From positions 1 through 51,379 of the IMG/VR virus record IMGVR_UViG_3300048834_000363: a stretch of 51,379 bases of DNA; one strand, 5' to 3'. The DNA is from a virus. The notes beneath the pieces were generated by a model. The model saw nothing but the letters and a program-made list of their open reading frames with translations, made no database searches and was not told where the DNA came from. Of this stretch, positions 7,160 through 16,704 are shown in pieces (the stretch's first letter is position 1; every line of letters begins with the position of its first letter). A program made the position numbers and the translations under genes.

Positions 7160-10100
7160 TCAGATCAATTGCGCCGAGCCGGTGACCGGGTCGGGTTGGC
7201 GGCGTGAGGCCAGCATGCCGCCGCGTGCATCGGCGCTTTGCCAAATCGAAAGCGAGAGCGTGTCGTCGTCGATCCACTCGACCCCAGCGAAGCGGACCTC
7301 GGCGCCGAAGTTTCCTTCCAGCACGAAGGACTCATCCTCGGCCCGCCATGCGAAGCGAAGCCAGGCGCCGGAGCTGTTCGAGAACTCGACCAGCACCTTG
7401 TCGGTGGTTGGCGCTGGCCCGATGAGCCGCACGTCCTGCAGCGACGAAAACGCCACGGGCAGGTCGATGTCGTATTCGAGCGAGCCGGCCACCACGACGC
7501 CGTTCGCCGCCTTCGCCGGGGCGTAGGTGATCGAGCTCGACGCCGTCGGTGTCTCACCCCGGGCGCCGGTCAGAGAATCGTTGAAGCGGAAGCCCTCGAT
7601 CAGCGTCGACGACAGGTCGACATTGAGCGCGATGAACGCATCGATCGCGGCGTCGCCGCCAGCGTCGGCGATCTCAGGGGTCCAGTCGTCGTCGCCGAAA
7701 TCGTCCCAAGTCTCCTCGGTGCCTTCCCAGGTCGGGACGTCATCGACGGAGGCCGAGGCGCGGTACTCCAGCCAGGTGCGCGCACTGAACGAAGCGATCA
7801 GATCGACGCTGGTGTAGTAGTCGCCGCGCGTCTGGCTGTAGCCGGTCCCTTCCTCGCTCAGCAGTTCGAGCACGGTCTCGCCGCCGATATTTGCGACGCT
7901 CAGAGAGTGCAGCACCCCCGGAAAATTCTGCGCCTGGAAGTCTTCGGCGAGCACGTAATTGCGCGTGCCTTCGACAACGGCGGCCACCCACAGCGAAGCG
8001 TTCGTCGAATAGACGCCGCTCCGGTGGACCGTCTTGATCCAGAAGAGCAGGTCGTCGTTTTCGTCGACGATCGGCCAGTTCACGTTGGCGGCGCCGCCGC
8101 TGCCGCGCCAGACGAAGCGGCCTAAGTCGAACGTGTTGCCGCAGCGGATCTCGTACTGCAGCGTCGTGTCGACATATTGGGTCCAGACGAAGCGGATCTG
8201 ATCGCCTTGCTGGTAGCCGACGAAATTGAGCGGCGGCTCCGGATCGTTGAAGGGCGCCGAGAGCGCGACCTCGCGCCAGGCCGTCGTCAAGACGGTGCGG
8301 CGCGGCGACACCACGGGAGTCGCCCTGACCTCGTAATCGACGTCGACCACCGGCAGCGCCGCGATGACGTATTCGCCCAGCAGAACGATGTCGCGCGGCA
8401 CCGTGACCGAGGTCGCGGCGGCGCCGCCCTTGGGGCGATACTCCAGGCGGATGCCGGTGACGGTTACATCAGCCGGCGGCGTCCAGGTTGCGCGGATGGC
8501 GCCGCCGCTGATGCCGTCTTCCGACGTGATCTCGATCGGCTCCGCGTCGAAGTCTTGCACTTCCGCCGCCGGCAGCGCCGCAGGCGGTAGGTAAGCCGGT
8601 TGGTTCGGATCGAGCTCATCGGTCGCCGGGTTCCAAGTGAACACGCTGGCGGCGATCTCTTTCAGCGGTACGCGCACATTGCCGGAATCGTCGTGCGCGA
8701 CGCCCTGGGCTTCGAACGTGCGCGTCTCGCCACCGAAGCGGCGGGCGCTGGTCCATTCCATCCAGTCGCCGTCTTCGACGCGCATATAGGATGGGCCAAG
8801 CGCCACAACGGCGGTGGCTTCGAGCCGGTTCTTGCGGCGCTTGATCTCGGCGATGCGCTGCGCCTGCGTGCCGCTCTGCACAAGCACGAGATCGATCGTT
8901 TCGTCGCGGACTTCGCCGTCCGCGGCGATGTCTTCGAGCGAACGGCGCATCGGCGCCGAGGTCTGTTCGTAAAGCTGGTTCGGGTCAGCGTAGCGCGCGA
9001 TCACGGTGTTGACGCGCTTGTCGCGGCCGACGCGCTCGCGATAGGTCAGATCGATTCCGCGCAGCAGCTGGTCGTCGGTGAACGTGAAGTCCGCCGCCTT
9101 GGCGACGCCGGGGTCGATGCCGATCGTGCCGGCGCGCTCCACGAGCTGACCGCCCATCGCTGCTGCGAAGTGTTCTTCTTCGTCAATCCACGGCGAGTCC
9201 GCGCGGATGACGCCGCCGCAGCGATAGCGCTTCTCCGTACCGCCGGCCTTCAAGGCGACGTCTTCGTCGCAAAGGTTCATCGCCGCGATCTGGTCGGCGG
9301 CGGGATGCTCCTCGAACGACTTGCCGGGCCCAACCATCAGCTGCGGCGGGTCAGCCGCGTAATTCCAGACGCCCCAGATGTAATTGGAGTGGCAGACCTT
9401 CGCGTTATCGGTCCACTCGTAGGTGGTGGGCTGGCCCCAGCGGTGCGCACCGGAACCGCCCGTCACCGTGCTGTCCTTGCGCGGGTCGTAGCATTTCAGC
9501 CCCTTCACCACCCAGCGGAAGCGCGGGCGGCCGTTCGACCAGACCTCGTCGTCGCGGCGATAGCGCGCCACCACGATCGTTTGGCCCGCGAAGGCGGCCG
9601 CGGCTTCCGTCGGCGTCCACTCGCCAGCGGCGACGCCTTCGCTCGTGATGTAGCTTGGGTTCACCGCGCCAGGCGCGCCGAGCTTCCACTGAATGAAGAG
9701 CTTGTTGGGATTATCGCCGGCTTCGTCGATGAAGTCGGGGTTGAGCTGCACGCCCTGAACGGTGAGCGCGTAATATTTGTCGTCGAGATAGAAGCCCTCG
9801 ATCGCGGTGCACTCGTGGTCCGCCAGCACGATGACGAGCGTCTCGAAATCGTTGTCGGGCCCGTCGTTCCAGGCGTTCGCGAGCGAGCCGCCGGTGGCGC
9901 AGCGTCCGAAGATGGCCTCGCGCGGCGTCTCGCCGAGCGACATTTCGAGCACCAGCGCCTGACGCTCCGCCACACTGGAGCGCTTCGGGGCAAAGAGCTC
10001 CTGCAGCGCGAGCTGGAGCCCGACCTGCAGCAGGATGCGGCCAAACGTCGACGCCGCGAGGAATGCGCTTGCCGCCGCGATAGCGCTGCCGATCGTCGAA

Positions 10101-10210
10101 GCGATCGCCGACACCACCGTGATGACGGCGCTGATTGGGTCGGCCGCCGCCGGCGTGCTGGTCAGCAGCGCACACAGCACTGTCGCCAAGAAGAGGCCGA
10201 GGCGCTTCAT
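7160..10210 (-). CDS. Tail tip / host-specificity protein (gpJ-like)
   Basis: 1016 aa. The ATG at 10210 overlaps the upstream stop (TGATG); a TTG at 10222 is the alternative. The size, the position after tape measure and baseplate genes, and blocks such as GETPREAIFGRCATGG and RRKNRLEATAVVALG match GTA/lambda-J-like central tail fibre proteins. Fibronectin-III-like stretches occur in the second half (ISGGAIRATWTPPADVTVTG). The N-terminus looks like a signal peptide (ATVLCALLTSTPAAAD) followed by a hydrophobic Ala-rich region, which is unexpected for a virion protein. Confidence 0.85.
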   Translation of the reverse strand: MKRLGLFLATVLCALLTSTPAAADPISAVITVVSAIASTIGSAIAAASAFLAASTFGRILLQVGLQLALQELFAPKRSSVAERQALVLEMSLGETPREAIFGRCATGGSLANAWNDGPDNDFETLVIVLADHECTAIEGFYLDDKYYALTVQGVQLNPDFIDEAGDNPNKLFIQWKLGAPGAVNPSYITSEGVAAGEWTPTEAAAAFAGQTIVVARYRRDDEVWSNGRPRFRWVVKGLKCYDPRKDSTVTGGSGAHRWGQPTTYEWTDNAKVCHSNYIWGVWNYAADPPQLMVGPGKSFEEHPAADQIAAMNLCDEDVALKAGGTEKRYRCGGVIRADSPWIDEEEHFAAAMGGQLVERAGTIGIDPGVAKAADFTFTDDQLLRGIDLTYRERVGRDKRVNTVIARYADPNQLYEQTSAPMRRSLEDIAADGEVRDETIDLVLVQSGTQAQRIAEIKRRKNRLEATAVVALGPSYMRVEDGDWMEWTSARRFGGETRTFEAQGVAHDDSGNVRVPLKEIAASVFTWNPATDELDPNQPAYLPPAALPAAEVQDFDAEPIEITSEDGISGGAIRATWTPPADVTVTGIRLEYRPKGGAAATSVTVPRDIVLLGEYVIAALPVVDVDYEVRATPVVSPRRTVLTTAWREVALSAPFNDPEPPLNFVGYQQGDQIRFVWTQYVDTTLQYEIRCGNTFDLGRFVWRGSGGAANVNWPIVDENDDLLFWIKTVHRSGVYSTNASLWVAAVVEGTRNYVLAEDFQAQNFPGVLHSLSVANIGGETVLELLSEEGTGYSQTRGDYYTSVDLIASFSARTWLEYRASASVDDVPTWEGTEETWDDFGDDDWTPEIADAGGDAAIDAFIALNVDLSSTLIEGFRFNDSLTGARGETPTASSSITYAPAKAANGVVVAGSLEYDIDLPVAFSSLQDVRLIGPAPTTDKVLVEFSNSSGAWLRFAWRAEDESFVLEGNFGAEVRFAGVEWIDDDTLSLSIWQSADARGGMLASRRQPDPVTGSAQLI

Positions 10211-10608
10211 CAAACGATCCAAGCGATTTCCATTGCGGTGCGCGGCAGACGCACTAACCCGCGCAGATCGGGCGCAACGACTTCGGCGCCGAGCACGATC
10301 ACGACGGTCGCGCCTCGATCGGTGCGCACCATTCCGAGATCTCCGCGCTGCGCCATCGCGGGGCTTTCGCGCCGCTCCAGCCTTGCATCGATCAGGTCTT
10401 CGAGCGGCGTCTCCTCAAGGATCGCCATAGCCTCGGCTTCCGACGCGTAGTCCGGGATGTCGGCGAGGCCGTCCTTGTCGATCGCCTCGATCAGCCAGCC
10501 ATTGGCGAAGCTGCAGCAATCGTGCGCGCACTTGCCCCACTCGAAGACGCGGCGCTCTCGCGCGCGCAGGTAGGCGAACAACCGTTCGGGCCAGTCGTGG
10601 CGGCGCAT
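10210..10608 (-). CDS. DUF6950-like tail assembly protein
   Basis: 132 aa. The N-terminal motif FEWGKCAHDCCSFANGWL with paired Cys and His resembles the DUF6950 phage family. It sits where GTAs and lambdoid phages carry an NlpC/P60-type tail hydrolase, just before the tail tip gene. The Cys-His arrangement could be catalytic, but the usual spacing of NlpC/P60 is not obvious. Family assignment from memory of the motif. Confidence 0.65.
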   Translation of the reverse strand: MRRHDWPERLFAYLRARERRVFEWGKCAHDCCSFANGWLIEAIDKDGLADIPDYASEAEAMAILEETPLEDLIDARLERRESPAMAQRGDLGMVRTDRGATVVIVLGAEVVAPDLRGLVRLPRTAMEIAWIV

Positions 10609-10610
10609 GA

Positions 10611-11273
10611 TCAGTACGACCTCGACTGCAGGCCGCCGTGGCCGCTGCCGCCGGTTGAGCCGCCGCCGTGCACGCTGCCCGCGGTCTCAGGCTTCTGGCC
10701 CCAACGCAGCGTCTTGCGCGCCACCGTCGAGACGTATTTCAAACCGCCGTCATTGACGCCGCCAAGCACGCGCTGGTCCGCGTTTGAACGGATGCGGGCG
10801 CCGCGCCGGCTCATGTCGCGCCGCGGCCCCTCGATGTGGAATTCGATCGAGGCCTGCCCGCCGACCTTCTCCGTCACGGTGACGTAATCGAGCCGCCCGC
10901 GCATGAAGACCATGGCGCCCAGCAAGATGCTCGGCGCATCGGGGGTGAAGACGAGGCGCCAGATCGTGAACGGCTTGCCGGCGTAATCGACGCTTTCGAT
11001 GGTTGCCGCGATGTCGGGGTCGAGCGCCGACAGCGTGATCGTGACGCCCTCTGCGGCGCCGCCGATCTGCGAGCTGATCGGGACAATAAGCGCTCGCGAG
11101 CCGACGCCCTTGAAGATGTCGGTTTCGGGTTCGCCAGGCAGCAGCATTTTGCCGACGCCGGAGAAGAAGCAATAGCGGTGGTCGTCGTCGATGATCAGCC
11201 GAGCGGCGCCGCCGATGACAGGTCTGCGCCCCGCGAGTGCTGCAATCGCCTCACTCGCCAGCTGCTTCGACAT
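10611..11273 (-). CDS. Baseplate/tail protein, unknown family
   Basis: 220 aa. Beta-rich with RGRLDYVTVTEKVGGQ and ends in a Gly/Ser/His-rich tail (GGGSTGGSGHGG). In phages with this gene order the slot is a baseplate hub or distal tail component, parallel to GTA g13. It starts right after the preceding gene's stop. Confidence 0.65.
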   Translation of the reverse strand: MSKQLASEAIAALAGRRPVIGGAARLIIDDDHRYCFFSGVGKMLLPGEPETDIFKGVGSRALIVPISSQIGGAAEGVTITLSALDPDIAATIESVDYAGKPFTIWRLVFTPDAPSILLGAMVFMRGRLDYVTVTEKVGGQASIEFHIEGPRRDMSRRGARIRSNADQRVLGGVNDGGLKYVSTVARKTLRWGQKPETAGSVHGGGSTGGSGHGGLQSRSY

Positions 11274-11957
11274 CTACTCGAACTCAAGGTTTTGCTTGGC
11301 CTCGAAGGCGACGCGGCGACTCTTGTGTTCGGCGTCGCGATCGCGGCCGGTGACCACCATCCGGCAAGAGGCCTTGATCAGGTTGACGGTCCAATCGGCG
11401 GCGACGTCGGGATGGATGTACGGGCGCACCGTCCAGATGCCGACGCCGCTCGAATTGGCGCTGTAGGATTCCATGCAGCGGTGCAGTGAGCGGAAGTTGT
11501 TCTTCCGGAGCTCGATGTAGTCACCCTCGATCAGCTGGAGGCCGACCGGCAATTGCTGGCCGCTGCCATCGCCGATCGTGATCTCATCGCGCGCCGTGTT
11601 CGCTTCCCATGCCGTCGACGTGCCGTTGAAGGCGCCGCCGCTGACGGCGCGCGTCAAGGCGTTGCCGTTGGCGTCGACGAAGCCGCGCCGATAATTCCAG
11701 GGCAGGGGCCGGCGCACATCGTAGGCGAAGAACTCGCGGCCCGATCCGTCGAGGCTGTCGAGCCAGGCGCGCCAGCGCGAGAACTCGACCTCGGACGCGC
11801 ATTCCGTCGAGAACTTCGCAGCCCAAAGCGTCGGCCCCAGCATGGTGGAGATGAACCGCCCGCCTTGCTCGCCAGAATTCGCTTCCTGCGGTTCGGGCTC
11901 GAAATAGACGGAGCTGATGCGCGTCGATGGAATCGTACGCGGGTACGTGATCGCCAT
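11274..11957 (-). CDS. Minor tail / distal tail protein
   Basis: 227 aa. It begins with a beta-rich part containing RFISTMLGPTLWAAKF and a W-R-A-W-L-D segment typical of phage minor tail proteins that follow the tape measure gene; the slot equals GTA g12. No enzymatic motif. It probably links the tail tube to the baseplate. Confidence 0.65.
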   Translation of the reverse strand: MAITYPRTIPSTRISSVYFEPEPQEANSGEQGGRFISTMLGPTLWAAKFSTECASEVEFSRWRAWLDSLDGSGREFFAYDVRRPLPWNYRRGFVDANGNALTRAVSGGAFNGTSTAWEANTARDEITIGDGSGQQLPVGLQLIEGDYIELRKNNFRSLHRCMESYSANSSGVGIWTVRPYIHPDVAADWTVNLIKASCRMVVTGRDRDAEHKSRRVAFEAKQNLEFE

Positions 11958-11964
11958 CAGCCGC

Positions 11965-14900
11965 TTACCTCAAAATCTGACGGCGCGAGAATTGGTCATT
12001 CACCAAGGCGCGGACCTGCAGATCGCGGGTCGCCTGATCCTCGGCGAGGATCTGACGCAGCTGGCGCATCTCCTCGCTGGTGCCCGTGAAGTTGATCGTC
12101 TTCTTGTCGACGATCTGGATCGTGGCGCCGCCGAAGCCGCCGTTGGGGATGATCGTGCCGGGTTGCTTCGGGACGAAGAATTCGGGGCCGCCTTCACCGA
12201 CGAGATAGGCCGCGCCGCCCATGACGGGCCCGCCTGCCATCCGGGCGCCGCCGAAGCGCAGAAAGCTTGAAGCGATCGTGCTCAGGATCGTGCTGGAGCC
12301 GCCACCGCCTTGCGTCGCGACCTGGCCCAGCGCGTTCGCTGCAGCAAGCGCCGCCTTCGTGAGCGCGTTCATCGCGAACACTTCGGCGGTGACAGCCGTG
12401 CCCTTGATAGTTGCGTTCGCCGCATCCTTGGCGGCGGAGGCCGCGGCAACGGCGCTGCCTAGGGCAAGCTTGCTCGCGGCATCGGCTGCGGCTGCACTCA
12501 GCACGGTGCCGAGGGCTGACGCGGCATCGGCGGCCGACTTGTCGAGCTCGATCATGCCGCCGCCGAATCCTGGAACGGAGGTCGGTGAGAAGATCGAGGC
12601 AATGGCGCTGCCCAGGCCTTCGCTGCCGGATTGCATGACGCCGCTCAGCACGTCGCGGAAGGCGTTGAAGAGCAGATCGGCGACGTCGTTTAAGGCGCTT
12701 TCCAGCCCAGCGGCGGCGCGCTCACGCAGCCAGTTCTCGAAGAACTCGCCGAGGTCGCCCTCGATCGCTGCACTGACGCCGCCCCGGAACCATTCGCGGA
12801 ACTTGCCTTGCATGTCCGCTTGTTCGAGGGCGGCGACCTCATCGCGGGCGCGTGCGGTGGCGGCCTCTTCCGACAGTCCGAACTGGCGCAGCTCCGCGAT
12901 GCGCTCTTCGAGTTCGAGGCGACGTTCGATCGCACGTTCGGCACGTTCGTCGCCGCGGGCGCGGGCGATGTCGAGATCGTCTTCGAGCGCGCGGCGTTCC
13001 AGCGCCTGCGCACGATCGAGCTCGCGCGCCTCGCGCATGAGCTGCACCCATTCGGTGGCGATGCGCAGCGCCTCCTCTTCGGAGAGCGCCATCTGGTCGA
13101 CCAAGTCGCGGGTGCGGCGTCGGATCTCCAGCTCGTCGCTGAGCTGATCGGCGAGCCCGATATTGTTACGCAGGCGCGCCAGCTCGATCTGATCCTGCGC
13201 CTGAGAGATTTCGAGGCTGCGCAGCGCCTCGGCGTTCATGGCCTCGCGTTCGGCGCGGACCTCGGACTCGGCCTGCACGCGGGCGTCAGCCAGTGCGAGG
13301 CCCGCCGAGACGTAGGCCGTGGTGCGCTTCTCGATCTGCTCCGCGTCTTCCAGGACTCGGATGCGCGCTTCTTCGTGGCGCAAGCGGGCGAGATTCAGTT
13401 CGGCCTGGCGCTGCAGGTCTTCGATGGTCTGCCGGCGGGTGCGAGCGCCGGGGTCCGTTGCTCCAGCGCCAGCGGCACCGCCTGCGCCACCGGCGCCGGC
13501 CTCATCGGAGGGCCGCACCAATTGGCCGCGCTCCAAGCGCTCCAGCACGCCGCGCAGGAAGTCGATGCGCTCCTGCTGACGCTCGATCTCGGCCTGGCCT
13601 TCGCGGTTCAGGCGGTCGTTCTGTTCGAGCCGCAGGTCTTGTTCGGCGGGGTCGCCGAGGGCCCCAAGGATGTTGGCAAGGCTGCGGACGCGCTGCGCAC
13701 GCTGCTCCGCCGCGACCAAGGCTTCGCGGTCCGCGATGGCCTGCTCGATGGTGCGAAGTGTGTTCTCGCGCTGAGCTTCGGAGAGGTCGCGGGCGGCGCG
13801 CTCCTGCACCGACATGCCTTCGGCGACGTCGTCGGTGGAATCGGTCAGATCGTCGAGATAACCGGCAGCGCGGTTCGCCTCATCGGCGACACGGCCCGTT
13901 TCATCGGCGGCGCGGCCGATCTGATCGGCGGCGTCATCGGATGCGACTTCGAGCCCAGCGATGATCTGCAGGGCAGAGTAGAGGCTGTCTTCGGCGCGGC
14001 CGAGCAATTCGGCGCGCGAGGCGAAGACATCGGTCTGCGTCGCCAGATACGCCATGCCGGCGCCGGCAGCCGTCAGCGCGATGCCGAGCGGGCCACCGAA
14101 GAAGGCGAGGCCTCGGCTCAGCGCCGCCGCTGCGCCGCCTGCTGCGGTCATGTTCGCGGTCAGAGCGGCGACAGCGGTGACGGCGCGCGCCACGGCCTGG
14201 CCCGCGAAGGCGCCGCCGATCACGGTCGCCGCGATGATGGCGGCGTCCGCCAGCATCTCGAAATTGTTGGCGGCGTAATCGATGAGGCGCGTCAGCGCGC
14301 GGGTCGAGGAAGAGGTTTGCTCATTGGTGCCGACGAAGCGAGCCGCCTCGGTGCGGAGGCGAGTGAACGAATCCGCCACCGTGAACGTGGTGCGGGCGTA
14401 GGCCTCCTCGATGTCGGCCCCGGCATTGCGGATCGCTTCGAAGACGCGGCGGCTTTCGAGCCGGCCTTCCTGACCGAGCTTGCGCAGGTTGCCGACAGTG
14501 GTTTCGAACTCACGCGCGATCGCTTCCGAGATCGGGCGGGAGTTTTCCAGGATCGAGCGGAGTTCGTCGCCTTGGAGTCGGCCCGAACCTAAACCCTGAC
14601 CGAGCTGGCGGATGGCGCCAGCGCGTTCAGACTGCGATGCGCCAGCCAGCGCCTTCGACACGATCTCGGTGACGGCCAAGACGTCGGCCATCGAGGCGCC
14701 GAGGTCTTCGCTCGATCGATACATCCGCGCGAAGAGGTCGGCGGTGGCCTCGAGGTCGGAACGCGTGCGCGACGCGATGTCGGCAACAAGCTGTTGCGTA
14801 TCGGCGAGATCGCCTGACTTGACGCCAGCGAACGCCAGCGCGTTGCCGACGCGGATCCAGACGTCGCCGAGTTCGGTGACGTCTCGAACAACGACACCGA

Positions 14901-15102
14901 CGCCGATCGCGGCCAAGACGCCGCGCACGTCGTTGGAGAAGTTGTTGAAGTCGCGCGTGATCTGCCGGTTCATTTGCTGGAACCGGCGTTCGACACGCTG
15001 CGCTGCGCGGTCGGCTTCGCCCGACGCCCGCAGCATCTCCTTTTGGAATGAGCGCAAGTCAGCGCTCAGCTGGAGAACCAGCTGCTCGGTGTCACGCGCC
15101 AT
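11965..15102 (-). CDS. Tail length tape-measure protein
   Basis: 1045 aa. The N-terminal half carries the classic tape-measure domain (GVKSGDLADTQQLVADIA, GRLQGDELRSILEN, EGRLESRRVFEAIRNAG, about residues 90-230). Hydrophobic segments follow (about residues 265-350), then a long charged coiled coil (about 450-800). The C-terminus has AYLVGEGGPEFFVPKQPG, a frequent tape-measure ending. The length sets tail length, roughly 150 nm by the usual rule of 0.15 nm per residue. It is the longest gene in the window. Confidence 0.93.
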   Translation of the reverse strand: MARDTEQLVLQLSADLRSFQKEMLRASGEADRAAQRVERRFQQMNRQITRDFNNFSNDVRGVLAAIGVGVVVRDVTELGDVWIRVGNALAFAGVKSGDLADTQQLVADIASRTRSDLEATADLFARMYRSSEDLGASMADVLAVTEIVSKALAGASQSERAGAIRQLGQGLGSGRLQGDELRSILENSRPISEAIAREFETTVGNLRKLGQEGRLESRRVFEAIRNAGADIEEAYARTTFTVADSFTRLRTEAARFVGTNEQTSSSTRALTRLIDYAANNFEMLADAAIIAATVIGGAFAGQAVARAVTAVAALTANMTAAGGAAAALSRGLAFFGGPLGIALTAAGAGMAYLATQTDVFASRAELLGRAEDSLYSALQIIAGLEVASDDAADQIGRAADETGRVADEANRAAGYLDDLTDSTDDVAEGMSVQERAARDLSEAQRENTLRTIEQAIADREALVAAEQRAQRVRSLANILGALGDPAEQDLRLEQNDRLNREGQAEIERQQERIDFLRGVLERLERGQLVRPSDEAGAGGAGGAAGAGATDPGARTRRQTIEDLQRQAELNLARLRHEEARIRVLEDAEQIEKRTTAYVSAGLALADARVQAESEVRAEREAMNAEALRSLEISQAQDQIELARLRNNIGLADQLSDELEIRRRTRDLVDQMALSEEEALRIATEWVQLMREARELDRAQALERRALEDDLDIARARGDERAERAIERRLELEERIAELRQFGLSEEAATARARDEVAALEQADMQGKFREWFRGGVSAAIEGDLGEFFENWLRERAAAGLESALNDVADLLFNAFRDVLSGVMQSGSEGLGSAIASIFSPTSVPGFGGGMIELDKSAADAASALGTVLSAAAADAASKLALGSAVAAASAAKDAANATIKGTAVTAEVFAMNALTKAALAAANALGQVATQGGGGSSTILSTIASSFLRFGGARMAGGPVMGGAAYLVGEGGPEFFVPKQPGTIIPNGGFGGATIQIVDKKTINFTGTSEEMRQLRQILAEDQATRDLQVRALVNDQFSRRQILR

Positions 15103-15125
15103 GGTTTAGGTGATGCCTCTTGGGT

Positions 15126-15353
15126 TCAGTCGAGGTGTTTGAAGCGCTCGACGAGGGCGTCGTGCTCTTCGTTGCTGGGCGGTTCAGGCTTGCCGCCGCC
15201 TTGGGCCTTCACCCAGCCGTCGACGCAGGCCTGGAATTCCCACAGGCTCATTTCGCCTACTTCGGCGGGGGTGAATCCGATTGCTGCGCCGAGTCCGTAT
15301 ATGGCGGCGAAGGCGACTCGGCCGTCGCTTCTGGGCTCTCCGCCGCCGGTGCT
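15126..15353 (-). CDS. Tail assembly chaperone, -1 frameshift extension (GTA g10.1/lambda T-like)
   Basis: This frame has no start codon near its beginning. It opens just after a TGA (ending at 15366), 6 bases before the slippery heptamer at 15359-15353. It encodes about 75 aa including YGLGAAIGFTPAEV and MSLWEFQACVDGW, the hallmark of the small GTA/phage tail assembly chaperone. The expected product is a 191-aa fusion: 116 residues from the upstream gene plus 75 from here. An independent start at the ATG at 15251 would remove part of the conserved domain. Confidence 0.8.
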   Translation of the reverse strand, partial: STGGGEPRSDGRVAFAAIYGLGAAIGFTPAEVGEMSLWEFQACVDGWVKAQGGGKPEPPSNEEHDALVERFKHLD

Positions 15354-15700
15354 TTTCCCACCGGTTCATCCGGCACGCCCACGATCACCGCGAGCAGGAT
15401 AGCTTGCGCGACAGGGACGTTCTCGCCGAGCGGCTGATCGTCGACGTAGCGCTGCACCATGGAGAGCGCTTTCGTCGCCGGCATGCCGCCGCCGATTAAT
15501 CCAAGCCTGATCGTCTCGCGGATGTCGTTGACGTACCAAGCGCCCGAACAGATGCGCTGGAAGATCGTCGCCGGGCCAGCGTTGCACTTTTCCTGCAGCT
15601 CTTCGAGGCGCGCGATCGGCAGGCGGAAGGTGTATTCACCATCCGCCCACGTAAGATCGACTTTAGCCTTTCGGCTGGGCTTAGGGATCGCTTCGCTCAC
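15257..15700 (-). CDS. Tail assembly chaperone, upstream frame (GTA-gp10/lambda G-like)
   Basis: 147 aa. DLTWADGEYTFRLPIARLEELQEK matches the GTA-gp10 family. The core domain ends about residue 112, followed by a low-complexity Pro/Ser/Ala tail that overlaps the second chaperone frame. In lambda and GTAs this gene pair binds the tape measure protein while the tail tube is laid down. The start overlaps the stop of the tail tube gene by 4 bases. Confidence 0.85.
   Translation of the reverse strand: MSEAIPKPSRKAKVDLTWADGEYTFRLPIARLEELQEKCNAGPATIFQRICSGAWYVNDIRETIRLGLIGGGMPATKALSMVQRYVDDQPLGENVPVAQAILLAVIVGVPDEPVGKAPAAESPEATAESPSPPYTDSAQQSDSPPPK
15353..15359 (-). promoter_or_regulatory. Programmed -1 ribosomal slippery site GGGAAAA
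   Basis: On the minus strand the zero frame reads GTG GGA AAA GCA, so the heptamer is G GGA AAA, an X XXY YYZ slippery site. A slip of one base back gives GGG AAA AGC and enters the frame holding the conserved chaperone domain. Lambda G/GT uses GGGAAAG at the same position in the operon. Confidence 0.8.
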
Positions 15701-16146
15701 GTGTTATTCGCGAACGTGATGGCGCCCGTCGATTGCAGCGTGATCGAGCAATTGCACTTCTCGCCGCGGTTGCCGCTGATCTCGAAGTTCGTGCAGTGCC
15801 AGGCGCCGGTGAAAACGCGGCCGCCGCTGGCGCCAGAGATGTCGGTGACGACCTTGACGTTCTTCGGATCGGCCGAGCTGAACCATTCCCAGAACAGGTC
15901 TTGGTCTGGCGCGTTCAAGGTGCCGGCGCCGTTGATCGTGCCGGAGAGCGAGACCTTCTCGCGCTCAACCCACGCCATCAGGTCGGGGTCGTCGCAGTCC
16001 GGCACGTTGACGTCATTGGTCTGCGCGCTGAGCTGGATGCCGCGTTCGGCGTTGATCGAGCAATTGTGCGTAAACGCTTCGGGATCGCCGCCGTCGCCGA
16101 CTTTGATCAGAAGGCTCCTGCCCGGGACTGTAGTGGCCTGCGCCAT
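15697..16146 (-). CDS. Major tail tube protein
   Basis: 149 aa. GRSLLIKVGDGGDPEAF, a VPDCDDPD segment and the ending GEKCNCSITLQSTGAITF match phage tail tube proteins of the TP901-1/GTA g9 kind. It lies immediately upstream of the chaperone pair, the canonical position. Forms the hexameric tube rings. The ATG follows AAGGAGAG about 10 bases upstream. Confidence 0.85.
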   Translation of the reverse strand: MAQATTVPGRSLLIKVGDGGDPEAFTHNCSINAERGIQLSAQTNDVNVPDCDDPDLMAWVEREKVSLSGTINGAGTLNAPDQDLFWEWFSSADPKNVKVVTDISGASGGRVFTGAWHCTNFEISGNRGEKCNCSITLQSTGAITFANNT

Positions 16147-16235
16147 TTGCGTGCTCTCCTTGAACGCAAGAAGCCGCCGTCACGGGTTCGCACCCATGCG
16201 GCGGCGGAAGCTGGTTTCGTTTGGGTTGGGGCCGA

Positions 16236-16682
16236 TCAGGCCGGGTCGATCAGGTAGCGAAAGACGATGACGCCGTGCGTCGTTTCACCGTCGGGGTCAG
16301 TGGGGTAGCGTGCGTCGCGGAGCTCGTGCTCTTTGACGACGAAGCCCTCGATCGTCAGCACGGAGTCGAGTGCTTCCTCGATGGCGCTGCCGATCGCCTT
16401 GGCTTCGATGCGGCCGACCGCGCGCGACCAGACGTGCACCGTGACGAACACTTCCCACGCTTTCTCGCAGGTCGTGCTGTCGTCGATGATCTGGTCGTCG
16501 CCGATCGTGATGTAAGGCATGCGTACGCGCCTGCGATACGCCGCCTCGGTCTCGTTTGGTTCGGGTTGCGGGATCGCATCGTAGACACGCGGGCGCTCCG
16601 AACCAAACGCCGCCAGCAATGAGGAGCTGTCGCGGAGCGCCGAGAACACGGCGCGTTGCAGCGCGCCGGCTAAGTCCGCCAC
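16236..16682 (-). CDS. Tail terminator / completion protein (DUF3168)
   Basis: 148 aa. The pattern MPYITIGDDQIIDDST followed by FVTVHVWSRAVGRIEA is typical of DUF3168 tail terminators. It caps the tail tube so the head can join. The ~90-bp gap downstream to the tail tube gene start contains no gene. Confidence 0.85.
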   Translation of the reverse strand: MADLAGALQRAVFSALRDSSSLLAAFGSERPRVYDAIPQPEPNETEAAYRRRVRMPYITIGDDQIIDDSTTCEKAWEVFVTVHVWSRAVGRIEAKAIGSAIEEALDSVLTIEGFVVKEHELRDARYPTDPDGETTHGVIVFRYLIDPA

Positions 16683-16704
16683 GGCGTCAGCTCCAGGTCA
16701 GAGA

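Noticed and set aside
8600-10450. 616-aa plus-strand frame over the tail tip gene
   Set aside because: Antisense shadow of the tail tip protein; no domain recognised and Arg/His/Ala-rich.
12808-14592. 594-aa plus-strand frame over the tape-measure gene
   Set aside because: Mirror of the tape-measure coding strand; low-complexity sequence and no ribosome site.
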